This document shows, piece by piece, positions 17,963-30,282 of a DNA stretch of 49,942 nucleotides. The stretch is from the NCBI GenBank assembly GCA_002454505.1, contig DKJA01000178.1, positions 142 through 50,083 on the forward strand, read 5' to 3'. Position 1 is the stretch's first letter. The number at the start of each line of letters is the position of its first letter. Origin of the DNA: Oxalobacteraceae bacterium UBA6704. Its GTDB lineage: Bacteria > Pseudomonadota > Gammaproteobacteria > Burkholderiales > Burkholderiaceae_D. The notes beneath the pieces were generated by a model. The model was given only the letters and a program-made list of their open reading frames with translations, had not been told where the DNA came from and made no database searches. Position numbers and translations under genes: made by a program.

Positions 17963-19078
17963 ATGCCTACAAATACTATCAACGTGATGGTCGTCGACGA
18001 CTCGGCCGTCGTCCGCAAGGTCGTCGGCGCGATGCTCGAAGCGGCGCCCGGCATCAAGCTGCTGCACGCCGTCTCCGATCCGCTGCTGGCGATCGAACGC
18101 ATGAAGCAGCAGTGGCCGGACGTCATCGTGCTGGACGTCGAGATGCCCCGCATGGACGGCATCACGTTCCTCAAAAAGATCATGGCCGAGCGGCCGACGC
18201 CCGTCATCATCTGCTCGACGCTGACCGAGCGTGGTGCGGAAACAACGATGGCGGCGATGGCGGCCGGCGCCGTGTCCGTCATCGCCAAGCCGAAGCTGGG
18301 CCTGAAGGAATTCCTCACCGACAGCGCGGACGAACTGGTGAGCGCAGTGCGCGCCGCCGCCCAGGTCAACGTGCGCCGGCTCGGCCTGCGCAGCGCCGCT
18401 TCTGCCGGGTCGCCCGCCGCGCCGCTGCAGCCGACCGTCAAGCTGACGGCCGATGCGATCCTGTCGCCGGCCGTTGAATCCCGTTCGCCGCTGCAGACGA
18501 CGGAGCGGGTCGTCGCCATCGGCACGTCCACCGGCGGCACCCAGGCCCTCGAAGAGGTGCTGACGGCACTGCCGCGCGTCACGCCAGGCATCGTCATCGT
18601 GCAGCACATGCCGGAGAAGTTCACGGCGGCGTTCGCGGCGCGGCTGAACAACCTGTGCCAGATCCAGGTGATGGAAGCCAAGCACGGCGACCGCGTGCTG
18701 CAGGGCCGCGCGCTGATCGCGCCGGGCGGCCGCCACATGCTGCTGCGCCGCGACGGCGCGCAGTACTACGTGGACGTGATCGACGGCCCGCTGGTGAACC
18801 GCCACCGGCCGTCGGTGGACGTGCTGTTCCGCTCCGTCGCCAAGCACGCCGGCGCCAACGCGCTGGGCGTGATCATGACGGGCATGGGCGACGACGGCGC
18901 GGCCGGCCTGCTGGAAATGCGCAAGGCCGGCGCGCGCACCGTGGCACAGGACGAGGAGAGCTGCGTGGTGTACGGCATGCCGAAGGAAGCGGTGAAGAAG
19001 GGCGCGGTGGAGAAGACCGTGCCGTTGAAGGCGATCGACCGGGAGATTTTGCAGCAGCTGGCGTCGCACGGACGGTAG
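17963..19078 (+). CDS. cheB: protein-glutamate methylesterase/deamidase CheB
   Basis: 371 residues. N-terminal receiver (D58 in VLDVEMPRMDG) is followed by an Ala-rich linker (~140-178) and the methylesterase domain, with active-site Ser189 in GTSTGGTQALEE, His in VQHMPEKF, and Asp in MTGMGDDGAAG. Removes receptor methyl groups when phosphorylated by CheA. Lies 94 bp beyond cheR. The 3' end runs directly into a palindromic repeat: the last G of the TAG stop is also its first base. Confidence 0.95.
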   Translation: MPTNTINVMVVDDSAVVRKVVGAMLEAAPGIKLLHAVSDPLLAIERMKQQWPDVIVLDVEMPRMDGITFLKKIMAERPTPVIICSTLTERGAETTMAAMAAGAVSVIAKPKLGLKEFLTDSADELVSAVRAAAQVNVRRLGLRSAASAGSPAAPLQPTVKLTADAILSPAVESRSPLQTTERVVAIGTSTGGTQALEEVLTALPRVTPGIVIVQHMPEKFTAAFAARLNNLCQIQVMEAKHGDRVLQGRALIAPGGRHMLLRRDGAQYYVDVIDGPLVNRHRPSVDVLFRSVAKHAGANALGVIMTGMGDDGAAGLLEMRKAGARTVAQDEESCVVYGMPKEAVKKGAVEKTVPLKAIDREILQQLASHGR

Positions 19079-19186
19079 GGGACTGTCCCTGCAAGGGACT
19101 GTCCCCGGGGTTGTTTTTGACTTGAGCGGAAGGCTGGCAAACTTCAACAGCAACCCCGGGGACAGGCCCCTGCGGGGACAGTCCCC
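19078..19186. repeat. nested GGGGACTGTCCCC palindromic repeat, copy 1
   Basis: Two GGGGACTGTCCC-type palindromes, then CGGGGTTGTTTTTGACTT, a unique spacer, then CAACCCCGGGGACAG and a closing GGGGACAGTCCCC, so the block folds as one large inverted repeat. It fills the space between the cheB stop and the stop of the convergent cyclase gene. Probably a bidirectional terminator or mobile repeat. Same orientation as copies at 22352 and 28242. Confidence 0.85.
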
Positions 19187-20173
19187 TTACGCGACCACGA
19201 TCCGGTTCCGCCCCTGGCGCTTGGCATCATACAGCGCATGATCGGCAGCGCCGATCAGCCCCGCAGCATCGTTGATCTGCCCGGGCCGCAGCGTGGCGAT
19301 GCCGATGCTGACCGTGATCTGCGGCAGCGCGCTGCCCGTGTAGTCGTGGCGGATGTGCTGGTCCAGCACGCGCTGGTGCAGCACCTGGGCGATGCGCAGC
19401 GCCTGCTGCGGGTCGTTGTCCGGCAGGATCACGGCGAATTCCTCGCCGCCGTAGCGGGCCAGCATGTCGACGGAGCGCTGCAGCAGCGCCTGCAGCGCGG
19501 CCGACACCTGGATCAGGCACTGGTCGCCCTGCTGGTGGCCGTAGTGGTCGTTGTACGGCTTGAAGTGGTCGATGTCGATCATCAGCAGCGACACCATGCC
19601 GCCGTTGCGCTTGGCGCGCCGCACTTCGCGGTCGATCGCCACGTCGAAGGCGCGGCGGTTGGCCACGCCCGTCAGGCCGTCGGAGAAGGTCTGCATGCGC
19701 AGCAGCTCGGTCTGTTCGCGCAACAGCTTTTCGCGGCTGGCCGCCATGCTGACGTCGCTCAGCTGGATCAGGCAATACTGCCCGTCGTCGCCGATGGTCA
19801 GCGGCGTGACGGCCACCGCCTGCTGCATCCGTTCGCCGCGCGCGGCCGCGGCCGGGTTGGAGAACAGCGGGAACGGCGAGCGGTTCAGCGTGGGCGACAG
19901 CAGCGACGAGAAGTGGTTCGTCAGCGCCTGCGTGACGGCGGCCTCGAGCCGGCCGCCGCGCAGTTCCGGCAGCAGGTCGAACAGCGCCACGCCCAGCGCC
20001 TTGTCGTCGGCGCAGCCGGAATGGCGGCTCATCCATTTATTCCACAGCACGATCCGGCGGCTGCCATCGACGACGATGGCACCGACGCTGACGGCCGCCA
20101 GCACGCTTTCCAGCAGCTGCAGGCGCGAGGTTTGCTCCAGCTTGTTCTCCGGCGTGTGCGCCATGTTCAGCAT
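19187..20173 (-). CDS. diguanylate cyclase (PAS-GGDEF)
   Basis: 328 residues. An N-terminal PAS-like sensor (about 18-145, AVSVGAIVVDGSRRIVLWNKWM) is followed by a short coiled coil and a GGDEF domain with active-site motif GGEEF. The inhibitory I-site RxxD is conserved as RSVD five residues before GGEEF, so product feedback by c-di-GMP is expected. The cyclase makes c-di-GMP from two GTP. No membrane segment, so cytosolic. Last gene of a minus-strand operon with cheC and a receiver; start at 20173 preceded by GATGGGG. Confidence 0.92.
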   Translation of the reverse strand: MLNMAHTPENKLEQTSRLQLLESVLAAVSVGAIVVDGSRRIVLWNKWMSRHSGCADDKALGVALFDLLPELRGGRLEAAVTQALTNHFSSLLSPTLNRSPFPLFSNPAAAARGERMQQAVAVTPLTIGDDGQYCLIQLSDVSMAASREKLLREQTELLRMQTFSDGLTGVANRRAFDVAIDREVRRAKRNGGMVSLLMIDIDHFKPYNDHYGHQQGDQCLIQVSAALQALLQRSVDMLARYGGEEFAVILPDNDPQQALRIAQVLHQRVLDQHIRHDYTGSALPQITVSIGIATLRPGQINDAAGLIGAADHALYDAKRQGRNRIVVA

Positions 20174-20180
20174 TGCCCCA

Positions 20181-20840
20181 TCACGCCTGCCCCATCGCGC
20201 GGGCCAGGTAGCGGTCGATCTGGTCCTTCAGGTCATGCAGGGCCGTGATGTCGAGGATGAACGCCACGTAGCCGTGGATCTGGTGCTTTTCCAGGATGAA
20301 GTCGATGTGCAGCATCATCACCACCGTTTCGGCGCGGGCGCCGGTGGCGTCGAGGATCTCGTCGCTGCTGCCCACGTGGTAGACCGGCAGCGAGCCATGC
20401 AGCTCCTGCTGGAAGATGTTGGCCAGCGTGCCCACGCAGGAATTGAGGATGATGTTGCCGATCTCGCTCATCGCCTCCTGTTCCATCTCCGTCAGTTCGG
20501 CCAGCGGGATCGCTTCGCCCACCATCAGGCGGACGATCTCCAGGCTTTTATCTTCCGGGAACATGAGGATCGCTTCCGTCTGGAACGCGCCTTCGTAGTG
20601 CTGGCTGACGCCGCAGATCCGTTCGCTGCCGGCACCCGGGTCGGGCGCGCCGGCATGGCTTTTCCGGTGCGCTTCCTCCAGCAGGTGCGCGGCATCGGCG
20701 CGGCTCAGGAAGGTGATCGACGGAACGGACATCGTCACTTCCTCGCTGACGATGCCGCTCATCGCGGCGGCCGCCTGGCCGACGCCGATATTGAAGATTT
20801 CGACGAGGGCGTCGTGCTCCAGTTCGGACAGTTCGATCAT
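20181..20840 (-). CDS. cheC: CheC-family CheY-P phosphatase
   Basis: 219 residues from ATG 20840 (MIELSELEHD). CheC/CheX/FliY-type active sites have the spacing D/S-x3-E-x2-N-x22-P. The first is exact: D10, E14, N17, P40. The second, in EAMSEIGNIILNS…, keeps E-x3-E-x2-N-x22-P. Two sites argue for CheC rather than CheX. The role is dephosphorylation of CheY-P, possibly of the receiver encoded just upstream. No CheD partner is seen in the window. One nucleotide separates it from the receiver gene and 7 bp from the cyclase. Confidence 0.85.
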   Translation of the reverse strand: MIELSELEHDALVEIFNIGVGQAAAAMSGIVSEEVTMSVPSITFLSRADAAHLLEEAHRKSHAGAPDPGAGSERICGVSQHYEGAFQTEAILMFPEDKSLEIVRLMVGEAIPLAELTEMEQEAMSEIGNIILNSCVGTLANIFQQELHGSLPVYHVGSSDEILDATGARAETVVMMLHIDFILEKHQIHGYVAFILDITALHDLKDQIDRYLARAMGQA

Positions 20841-20841
20841 G

Positions 20842-21210
20842 TCAGCTTTCCAGTGGCGCCACGAGGCGGGCGATGCGTTCCGGCGTGATGGGCTTTTCCA
20901 TGAAGCCCACGCCGATTTCGGTGGCGCGGATGCGCGTGGCATCCTGCACGTTTGCCGTCAGCAGCGAGATGTGCGCCTGCGGCAGCAACGCGCGCAGCTG
21001 CTCGGCGCAGGCGATGCCGCCCATGCCGGGCATGTTCACGTCCATCAGCACGAGCTGCGGCTGCAGCGCGGGGGCCTTGGCCAGCGCTTCCTCGCCGGTG
21101 CCCGCTTCTTCGACGGTCCAGTCGGCGTGCAGCGACAGGATGTACTGCCTGGCGACCAGGCGGGAGACGCGGCTGTCGTCGACGATCAGTACGGTGGGAG
21201 GGGACGCCAT
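20842..21210 (-). CDS. single-domain response regulator (CheY-like)
   Basis: 122 residues from ATG 21210 (MASPPTVLIVDD); an upstream-extended frame to 21321 lacks family similarity and would run through the divergent promoter region. It has one receiver domain with DD pocket, phospho-Asp in LVLMDVNMPGMGG, and Lys in FMEKPITPE. No output domain. Heads the operon with cheC and the GGDEF protein, suggesting that phosphorylation here feeds into c-di-GMP control or that CheC resets this receiver. Divergent from rpiA across 109 bp. Confidence 0.9.
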   Translation of the reverse strand: MASPPTVLIVDDSRVSRLVARQYILSLHADWTVEEAGTGEEALAKAPALQPQLVLMDVNMPGMGGIACAEQLRALLPQAHISLLTANVQDATRIRATEIGVGFMEKPITPERIARLVAPLES

Positions 21211-21319
21211 CTGAAATCCTGCTGACTTTGTGAATCGACTATTTTCCCACAATCGGCGGCCCGGTGCGCTGCTAAAATAGCGCCCATTTCCCCGCTTTTT
21301 ACTCATCCATACAACAATC

Positions 21320-21997
21320 ATGACTCAAGACGAACTGAAACAGGCCGTGGCGCGCGCCGCCATCGGCTACGTGGTCGACGGCGAAATCATCGGCGTCGGC
21401 ACCGGCTCGACGGCCAATTTCTTCATTGACGAACTGGCAAAGATCAAGGACCGCATCAAGGGCACCGTGGCGTCGTCGGAAGCGACGGCCGCGCGGCTGA
21501 AAGGCCACGGCATTCCCGTGTTCGACCTGAACGAGGTGGAAGCGATCGCCGTGTACATCGACGGCGCCGATGAAATCGACGCGTCCGGCGCGATGATCAA
21601 GGGCGGCGGCGCGGCGCTGACGCGCGAGAAGATCGTGGCATCCGTGTCGAAGCAGTTCGTCTGCATTGCCGACGGCTCGAAGCTGGTGGAAACGCTGGGC
21701 AAGTTCCCGCTGCCGGTGGAAGTGCTGCCGATGGCCCGCAACGCCGTGATCCGCGCGCTGACGGCGCTGGGCGGCCAGCCGAAAGTGCGCGTGAAAGCGG
21801 GCACCGATGAAGCGTTCGTCACGGACAACGGCGGCAACATCATCGACGTGGCCGGCCTGGCGATCACCGATCCGGCGGCGCTGGAAACGCGGATCAACCA
21901 GATCGTCGGCGTCGTGGCCGTCGGCCTGTTCGCCGCCCGCGGCGCCAATGTCTGCCTGCTGGGCATGGCGGATGGCGTCAAGACGGTGAGCTACTGA
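21320..21997 (+). CDS. rpiA: ribose-5-phosphate isomerase A
   Basis: 225 residues, normal length. Interconverts ribose-5-phosphate and ribulose-5-phosphate in the non-oxidative pentose phosphate pathway. Motifs: IIGVGTGSTANFFIDEL, YIDGADEID and KGGGAALTREKIVA (catalytic Glu region), and the C-terminal PAALETRINQIVGVV. A TAAAAT -10-like string lies at about 21274, but without a clear -35. Followed by a small lipoprotein gene after 1 bp. Confidence 0.96.
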   Translation: MTQDELKQAVARAAIGYVVDGEIIGVGTGSTANFFIDELAKIKDRIKGTVASSEATAARLKGHGIPVFDLNEVEAIAVYIDGADEIDASGAMIKGGGAALTREKIVASVSKQFVCIADGSKLVETLGKFPLPVEVLPMARNAVIRALTALGGQPKVRVKAGTDEAFVTDNGGNIIDVAGLAITDPAALETRINQIVGVVAVGLFAARGANVCLLGMADGVKTVSY

Positions 21998-21998
21998 C

Positions 21999-22346
21999 AT
22001 GCGGCGCGCGCCGGCACTGTGCTGCACCCTGCTGGTGACGGCCTGCGCCCAGCGCGCACCGGCACCCGTGAGCGCTCCGCCGGCACCGGCCGAACCGGTC
22101 GTGCTGGGCAGCGACGGGCGTCCCGTGGCGCGGCATGCCGGCACGGCGATCGAGAAGGTGGGCTTCCGGCCCGGCGTATCGTCCGCTACGGTCGAGCGGC
22201 TGGCGAAAGGTGCCGGTTGCACGGGCGGCGTCGGCGCGGGGCTCGTATCGGAGCCGGGGCCGGTGGAGGTGTATCGGATGACTTGCGATGATGGCAGGGT
22301 GTATCTGGCGCGGTGCGAGCTGCGGCAGTGCAAGCCGATGAAATAG
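21999..22346 (+). CDS. small putative lipoprotein of unknown function
   Basis: 115 residues. A short signal peptide ends in LLVTAC, a plausible lipobox with Cys16, followed by a Pro/Ala-rich spacer and a compact domain with four further Cys (…GCTGG…, …MTCDDG…, …RCELRQCKPMK), possibly disulfide-bonded. It begins 1 bp after rpiA and is presumably cotranscribed; I do not recognise the family. The 3' end lies beside a palindromic repeat. Confidence 0.65.
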   Translation: MRRAPALCCTLLVTACAQRAPAPVSAPPAPAEPVVLGSDGRPVARHAGTAIEKVGFRPGVSSATVERLAKGAGCTGGVGAGLVSEPGPVEVYRMTCDDGRVYLARCELRQCKPMK

Positions 22347-22351
22347 AGGAT

Positions 22352-22455
22352 GGGGACTGTCCCCGCAGGGGCCTGTCCCCGGGGTTGTTTTTGACTTTGC
22401 TTGAGCTTACGTAGACAGGCAACCCCGGGGACAGTCCCCGCTGGGGACAGTCCCC
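22352..22455. repeat. nested GGGGACTGTCCCC palindromic repeat, copy 2
   Basis: GGGGACTGTCCCC, a GGGGCCTGTCCCC variant, GGGGTTGTTTTTGACTTT, a unique spacer, then CAACCCCGGGGACAGTCCCC and GGGGACAGTCCCC. Lies between the convergent ends of the lipoprotein gene (+) and yggX (-). Same organisation and orientation as copy 1. Confidence 0.85.
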
Positions 22456-22460
22456 AAAAA

Positions 22461-22733
22461 TCAAGCCGTCGGCGGCACATACCCCATGGCGGCATCGGCG
22501 CCATCGCCGAAGAAATGCTTCTCCATCTGCGCCGCCAGGTATTTGCGGGCGCGCACGTCGGCCAGGTTCAGGCGGTTTTCGTTGACGAGCATCGTCTGGT
22601 GCTTGATCCAGCCGGCCCACGCCTCTTTCGAGACGGATTCGTAGAGCTTCTTGCCCAGTTCGCCGGGATACGGCGGGAAGTCGAGGCCTTCGGCTTCCTT
22701 GTTCAGTTTGATGCAGTGGACGGTACGGGCCAT
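22461..22733 (-). CDS. yggX: probable Fe(2+)-trafficking / oxidative damage protection protein
   Basis: 90 residues, full length for the YggX family. Begins MARTVHCIKLNKEAEGLDFPP with the conserved Cys7 and continues PYPGELGKKLYESVSKEAWAGWIKHQTMLVNENRLN, the family core. YggX protects Fe-S clusters and labile iron under oxidative stress in enterics. It lies 35 bp downstream of argA on the same strand and may be cotranscribed. Confidence 0.95.
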   Translation of the reverse strand: MARTVHCIKLNKEAEGLDFPPYPGELGKKLYESVSKEAWAGWIKHQTMLVNENRLNLADVRARKYLAAQMEKHFFGDGADAAMGYVPPTA

Positions 22734-22768
22734 CGCGGGTGCTCCTAATCGGTTCGCTAAAACGTGAA

Positions 22769-24079
22769 TTATAAGGTTTTCACCAGCACCTGGGATTTGC
22801 GCTGCCAGTTATACATGCGCTGGCGGTCCTTCGGCAGCGCATCGACGGGCGCCGTGACGAAGCCGCGCTTGAGGAACCAGTGCGCCGTGCGCGTCGTCAG
22901 CACGAACAGCTTGTTGACGCCGGACGCGCGGGCGCGGTTTTCCATGTGCTTCAGGATCCGTTCGCCGTCGCCCTGGGCCTGCACCTCCGGGTTGACGATC
23001 AGGCATGCCATTTCGGCCATCTTCTCTTCCGGGAACGGATACAGCGCGGCACAGCCGAAGATCACGCCATCGTGCTCGATGACGGAAAAATAATTGATCT
23101 CCCGTTCGATCAGTTCGCGACCGCGCTTGACCAGCGTGCCGTCCGCTTCCAGCGGTTCGATCAGCTTGATAATCCCGCCAACGTCCTCAATTGTGGCGGG
23201 GCGCAGGCTTTCCAGGTTCTCGTGGCTGATCATCGTGCCCACGCCATCGTGGGTGAACAGCTCCAGCATCGCCGAACCGTCCATCGCGAACGGCACGATG
23301 TGCGACCGTTCCACGCCGCTGTCGCAGGCCTTGATGGCGTGCTTCAGGTAGAACGCCGTTTCCGGCGGCAGGAAGCCGGCCAGCAGCACCGCTTCGGCCT
23401 GGTGCGACGACAGTTCGCGGATCTCGGTGCCGGCGGCATCCGTCATCATCGCCGTTTCGGTGATGAAGATCAGCTTGTCGGCATGCAGCGCGATGGCGGC
23501 GGAGACGGCCACGTCTTCCATCGTCAGGTTGAACGCCTCGCCGGTGGGCGAGAAGCCCAGCGGCGACAGCAAAATCAGGCCGCCGGCGCCGAGGATCGAA
23601 TGGATCGTCTCCGCATCGACCTTGCGGGTGATGCCGGTCAGTTCCAGGTCGGTGCCGTCGAACACGCCCAGCGGACGGGCCGTGACGAAGTTACCGGAAA
23701 TGACACGGATCGCCGCGTTCGACATCGGCGTGTTTGGCAGGCCCTGGCTGAACGCGGCCTCGATGTCGAGGCGCAGTTCGCCGGCCGCTTCCTTGGCGCA
23801 TTCCATCGCGGCGGTGTCGGTGATGCGCAGGCCGTTGTGGAAGCGGCCTTCCACGTTGCGCAGCGCCAGTTGTTCGGCGACCTGCGGCCGCGAGCCGTAG
23901 ACGACGACGATCTTGATGCCCAGCGCATGCAGCAGCGACAGGTCGTGGGCCAGCACCGGCAGGGCGCCGGCCGCCACCAGTTCGCCGGGGAAGGCGATCA
24001 CGAAGGTCTTGCCGCGGAAGGCGTGGATGTAAGGCGCGACGGAGCGCAGCCACTGGACGAATTCGACAGGGTTTTCCAT
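22769..24079 (-). CDS. argA: amino-acid N-acetyltransferase (N-acetylglutamate synthase)
   Basis: 436 residues from ATG 24079 (MENPVEFVQW); ATG 24088 would add MRR but overlaps the -10 region. First step of arginine synthesis: acetyl-CoA + glutamate to N-acetylglutamate. The N-terminal amino-acid-kinase-like domain (to ~265) has FVIAFPGELVAAGAL and LGIKIVVVYGSRPQV; the C-terminal GNAT domain has CLIVNPEVQAQGDGERILKHM (acetyl-CoA binding). Typical ArgA length. Divergent from hrpA. Confidence 0.94.
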   Translation of the reverse strand: MENPVEFVQWLRSVAPYIHAFRGKTFVIAFPGELVAAGALPVLAHDLSLLHALGIKIVVVYGSRPQVAEQLALRNVEGRFHNGLRITDTAAMECAKEAAGELRLDIEAAFSQGLPNTPMSNAAIRVISGNFVTARPLGVFDGTDLELTGITRKVDAETIHSILGAGGLILLSPLGFSPTGEAFNLTMEDVAVSAAIALHADKLIFITETAMMTDAAGTEIRELSSHQAEAVLLAGFLPPETAFYLKHAIKACDSGVERSHIVPFAMDGSAMLELFTHDGVGTMISHENLESLRPATIEDVGGIIKLIEPLEADGTLVKRGRELIEREINYFSVIEHDGVIFGCAALYPFPEEKMAEMACLIVNPEVQAQGDGERILKHMENRARASGVNKLFVLTTRTAHWFLKRGFVTAPVDALPKDRQRMYNWQRKSQVLVKTL

Positions 24080-24087
24080 GCGCCGCA

Positions 24088-24095
24088 TTATAATT
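24088..24095. promoter_or_regulatory. palindromic -10 candidate between argA and hrpA
   Basis: ATTATAAT gives a TATAAT-like -10 on both strands in the 54-bp divergent spacer. No convincing -35 at 17 bp on either side, so this is tentative. If used for argA, its mRNA would be almost leaderless. Confidence 0.3.
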
Positions 24096-24133
24096 CGCTA
24101 CGCGGCTTTCGCCGCAAAACCATGTAAAAAACA

Positions 24134-28237
<4,104 letters not shown>

Positions 28238-28241
28238 GGAT

Positions 28242-28360
28242 GGGGACTGTCCCCGAACGGGGACTGTCCCCTCGGTTGCTTTTGACTTGGGTGCATGACA
28301 AGCAAAGAACAACCCCGGGGACAGCCGGATCGCCGTACCGCCCTTGCAGGGACAGTCCCC
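28242..28360. repeat. nested GGGGACTGTCCCC palindromic repeat, copy 3
   Basis: Two GGGGACTGTCCCC units, CGGTTGCTTTTGACTT (diverged core), spacer, CAACCCCGGGGACAG, then a ~20-bp insertion absent from other copies (about 28326-28346), and AGGGACAGTCCCC. Sits between convergent hrpA and the PRC-barrel gene. Confidence 0.8.
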
Positions 28361-28365
28361 AACCA

Positions 28366-29061
28366 TCAATACTTGCGGTTCGGATCGATGCTGGTGTTCT
28401 GGTTCGACAGCCCGCCCACCTGATTGACGTTCTTGTCGGTCAGGTCCGAGTCGCTGCGGCCCAGGTCCAGGCTGTTGCTGCCCAGGCCCTGGCGGGTACC
28501 CAGGTCGCCGCTCTGGCTGGACAGGCCGCTGCCGCTGCCAAGGTTGCCACCGGACAGGCTGCCCGACTGGCTCTGGCCGAAGCTCGCGCTGCCTTGCGTG
28601 GAGCTCTGCATCGTGTTGGTGCCGCTGCCCATCACGCTGCCGGACGACGTGCGCTGGCCTGGCTGCGCCTGCTCGGTGCCGTAGAAGCCGTGGATCTGGC
28701 TGCCGAATTCGGCACTGGCCATGTCCGGCCAGCGGTCCTTGTCGAAGCCCGGCGCATTTTCCAGGCGGTCCTTGCTGACGTCCAGGATGAAGCGCTTGTT
28801 GACGGTGTCCAGTTGCAGGGCCTGCCAGGGCACGGCGAACAGCTTGTCGCCCATGCCCAGGATGCCGCCGAACGACAGCACGGCATAGGCAACCTGCCCG
28901 CTCTGTACGTCCAGCATGATTTCCTTGATGTCGCCCAGGTCTTCTTCCTGGCGGTTGTAGACGTCTTCGCCCATCAGCGTGTCGGCGCCCATCAGGCGCG
29001 GGCCTGGGCCCTCGCCGCGGTCACGGTAAATGCCAAACGGGTCTCGGTCGAGATAGCTCAT
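28366..29061 (-). CDS. PRC-barrel domain protein with Gly/Ser/Gln-rich tail
   Basis: 231 residues from ATG 29061 (MSYLDRDPFG) with AGGAG at 29068-29072. The PRC-barrel (about 35-115) reads GADTLMGEDVYNRQEEDLGDIKEIMLD…VAYAVLSFGGILGMGDKLFAVPW; such barrels occur in photosynthetic reaction centres, RimM and stress proteins. The last ~95 residues are low complexity (Ser, Gly, Gln, Asn) with repeats such as SGSVMGSGTNTM and GSGSGLSSQSGD, probably disordered. No signal peptide. Function unknown; similar small PRC proteins are often general-stress induced. Confidence 0.8.
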   Translation of the reverse strand: MSYLDRDPFGIYRDRGEGPGPRLMGADTLMGEDVYNRQEEDLGDIKEIMLDVQSGQVAYAVLSFGGILGMGDKLFAVPWQALQLDTVNKRFILDVSKDRLENAPGFDKDRWPDMASAEFGSQIHGFYGTEQAQPGQRTSSGSVMGSGTNTMQSSTQGSASFGQSQSGSLSGGNLGSGSGLSSQSGDLGTRQGLGSNSLDLGRSDSDLTDKNVNQVGGLSNQNTSIDPNRKY

Positions 29062-29233
29062 GTTGGTCTCCTGTGAAACGTGTTCGTGGAAAAAGTCGCC
29101 GGGCATTCGTGCCAGACTTCAGCCCGACGGCGTGCATGCCAGAATAGCGCAGGCGGTTTTTTCACGTGCTTACCGGGAGTCAAGAGTGTGCGGCTCGTCC
29201 GGTTAGATCGGTGCTGGACAATGCGGAGAAATC

Positions 29234-30280
29234 ATGGCGAAACGGACAAGTGGCGCACGGCTGCTGCGGTCGTTGTGGAAGGCCGGTGCAGCCCAGCAGA
29301 AAGCCGCCGGAAAGATGATGACGGGCATGCTGGCACTGTCGCATCCCGTCAAGGCAAAGGCGCCGCGCGTGCGCACGCCGTCACCGGTACCGGTGGCGCC
29401 GGGCCGCTGGCTTGCCGGCCATCATCTGTGGGGCGGGCACCGGCTCGCGTACTGGCTTTACCTGCCGCAAGAGGTGCCGCCGTCCGCGCTGGAGCACGGC
29501 TTGCCGCTGGTGCTGATGCTGCATGGCTGCCAGCAGACGGCCACGCAGTTCGCGCAGGGCACGCGGATGAACCTGATGGCCGAAAAGAAAGGCTATGCGG
29601 TGCTGTATCCGCAGCAATCCACCACCGTGCACGCGCACCGCTGCTGGCGCTGGTTCGACAAGGCAACCCAGCAGGGCGGCGGCGACGTGCAGCCCGTCGC
29701 GGCGCTGCTGGCGCACGTGCTGGCCCAGTATCCGGTGGACCGCCGCCGCGTGTATGCGTGCGGCATCTCGGCCGGTGCCGGCATGGCCAACATCATGGCC
29801 CTGAATTATCCCGACGTGTTCGCGGCCGTGGGCCAGCATTCCGGGCCCGTGTTCGGCGCGGGGCACAACGCCATCGGCGCGCTGGGCGTGATGCGGCATG
29901 GCGGCGGCGGGCGGACCAGCCTGGCGATCGGCGAAGTGCTGGCGCGCCGCCCCGATTTCCCGCTGCTGCCGGCGATCCTGATCCAGGGCGTGGCGGACAA
30001 GGTGGTGCATGCCGTCAACCAGCAGCAGCTGGTCGAGCAGAGCCTGCTGCTGAACGGCATCGCGGCGGGCGGTCCCGTGAAGGTCAGCCGGCGCGGCACC
30101 CGTCACGGGCACGAGATCCGCGATTACCTGGTGGGCAGCAAGGTGGTGGTGCGCGCCGTGCAGATCGATGCGCTGGAGCATGCCTGGAGCGGCGGCGACC
30201 CCAGCGTCGCCTTTCATGCCAAGGGCGGGCCGGATGCGAGCCGGATGATGCTGGAATTCTTCGGCCGGCACCGGCGATGA
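29234..30280 (+). CDS. PHB-depolymerase-family esterase
   Basis: 348 residues. Alpha/beta-hydrolase of the PhaZ/LpqC esterase family: oxyanion motif MLHGCQQT, nucleophile in CGISAGAGMAN (G-x-S-x-G), Asp near GVADKVVH, and His in DALEHAWSGG. A basic N-terminal ~50 residues (KRTSGARLLRSLWKAG) carries no clear signal peptide, suggesting a cytoplasmic or unconventional location. The substrate could be short polyhydroxyalkanoate oligomers, feruloyl or other esters. Stand-alone gene after ~170 bp of non-coding DNA. Confidence 0.85.
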   Translation: MAKRTSGARLLRSLWKAGAAQQKAAGKMMTGMLALSHPVKAKAPRVRTPSPVPVAPGRWLAGHHLWGGHRLAYWLYLPQEVPPSALEHGLPLVLMLHGCQQTATQFAQGTRMNLMAEKKGYAVLYPQQSTTVHAHRCWRWFDKATQQGGGDVQPVAALLAHVLAQYPVDRRRVYACGISAGAGMANIMALNYPDVFAAVGQHSGPVFGAGHNAIGALGVMRHGGGGRTSLAIGEVLARRPDFPLLPAILIQGVADKVVHAVNQQQLVEQSLLLNGIAAGGPVKVSRRGTRHGHEIRDYLVGSKVVVRAVQIDALEHAWSGGDPSVAFHAKGGPDASRMMLEFFGRHRR

Positions 30281-30282
30281 CG

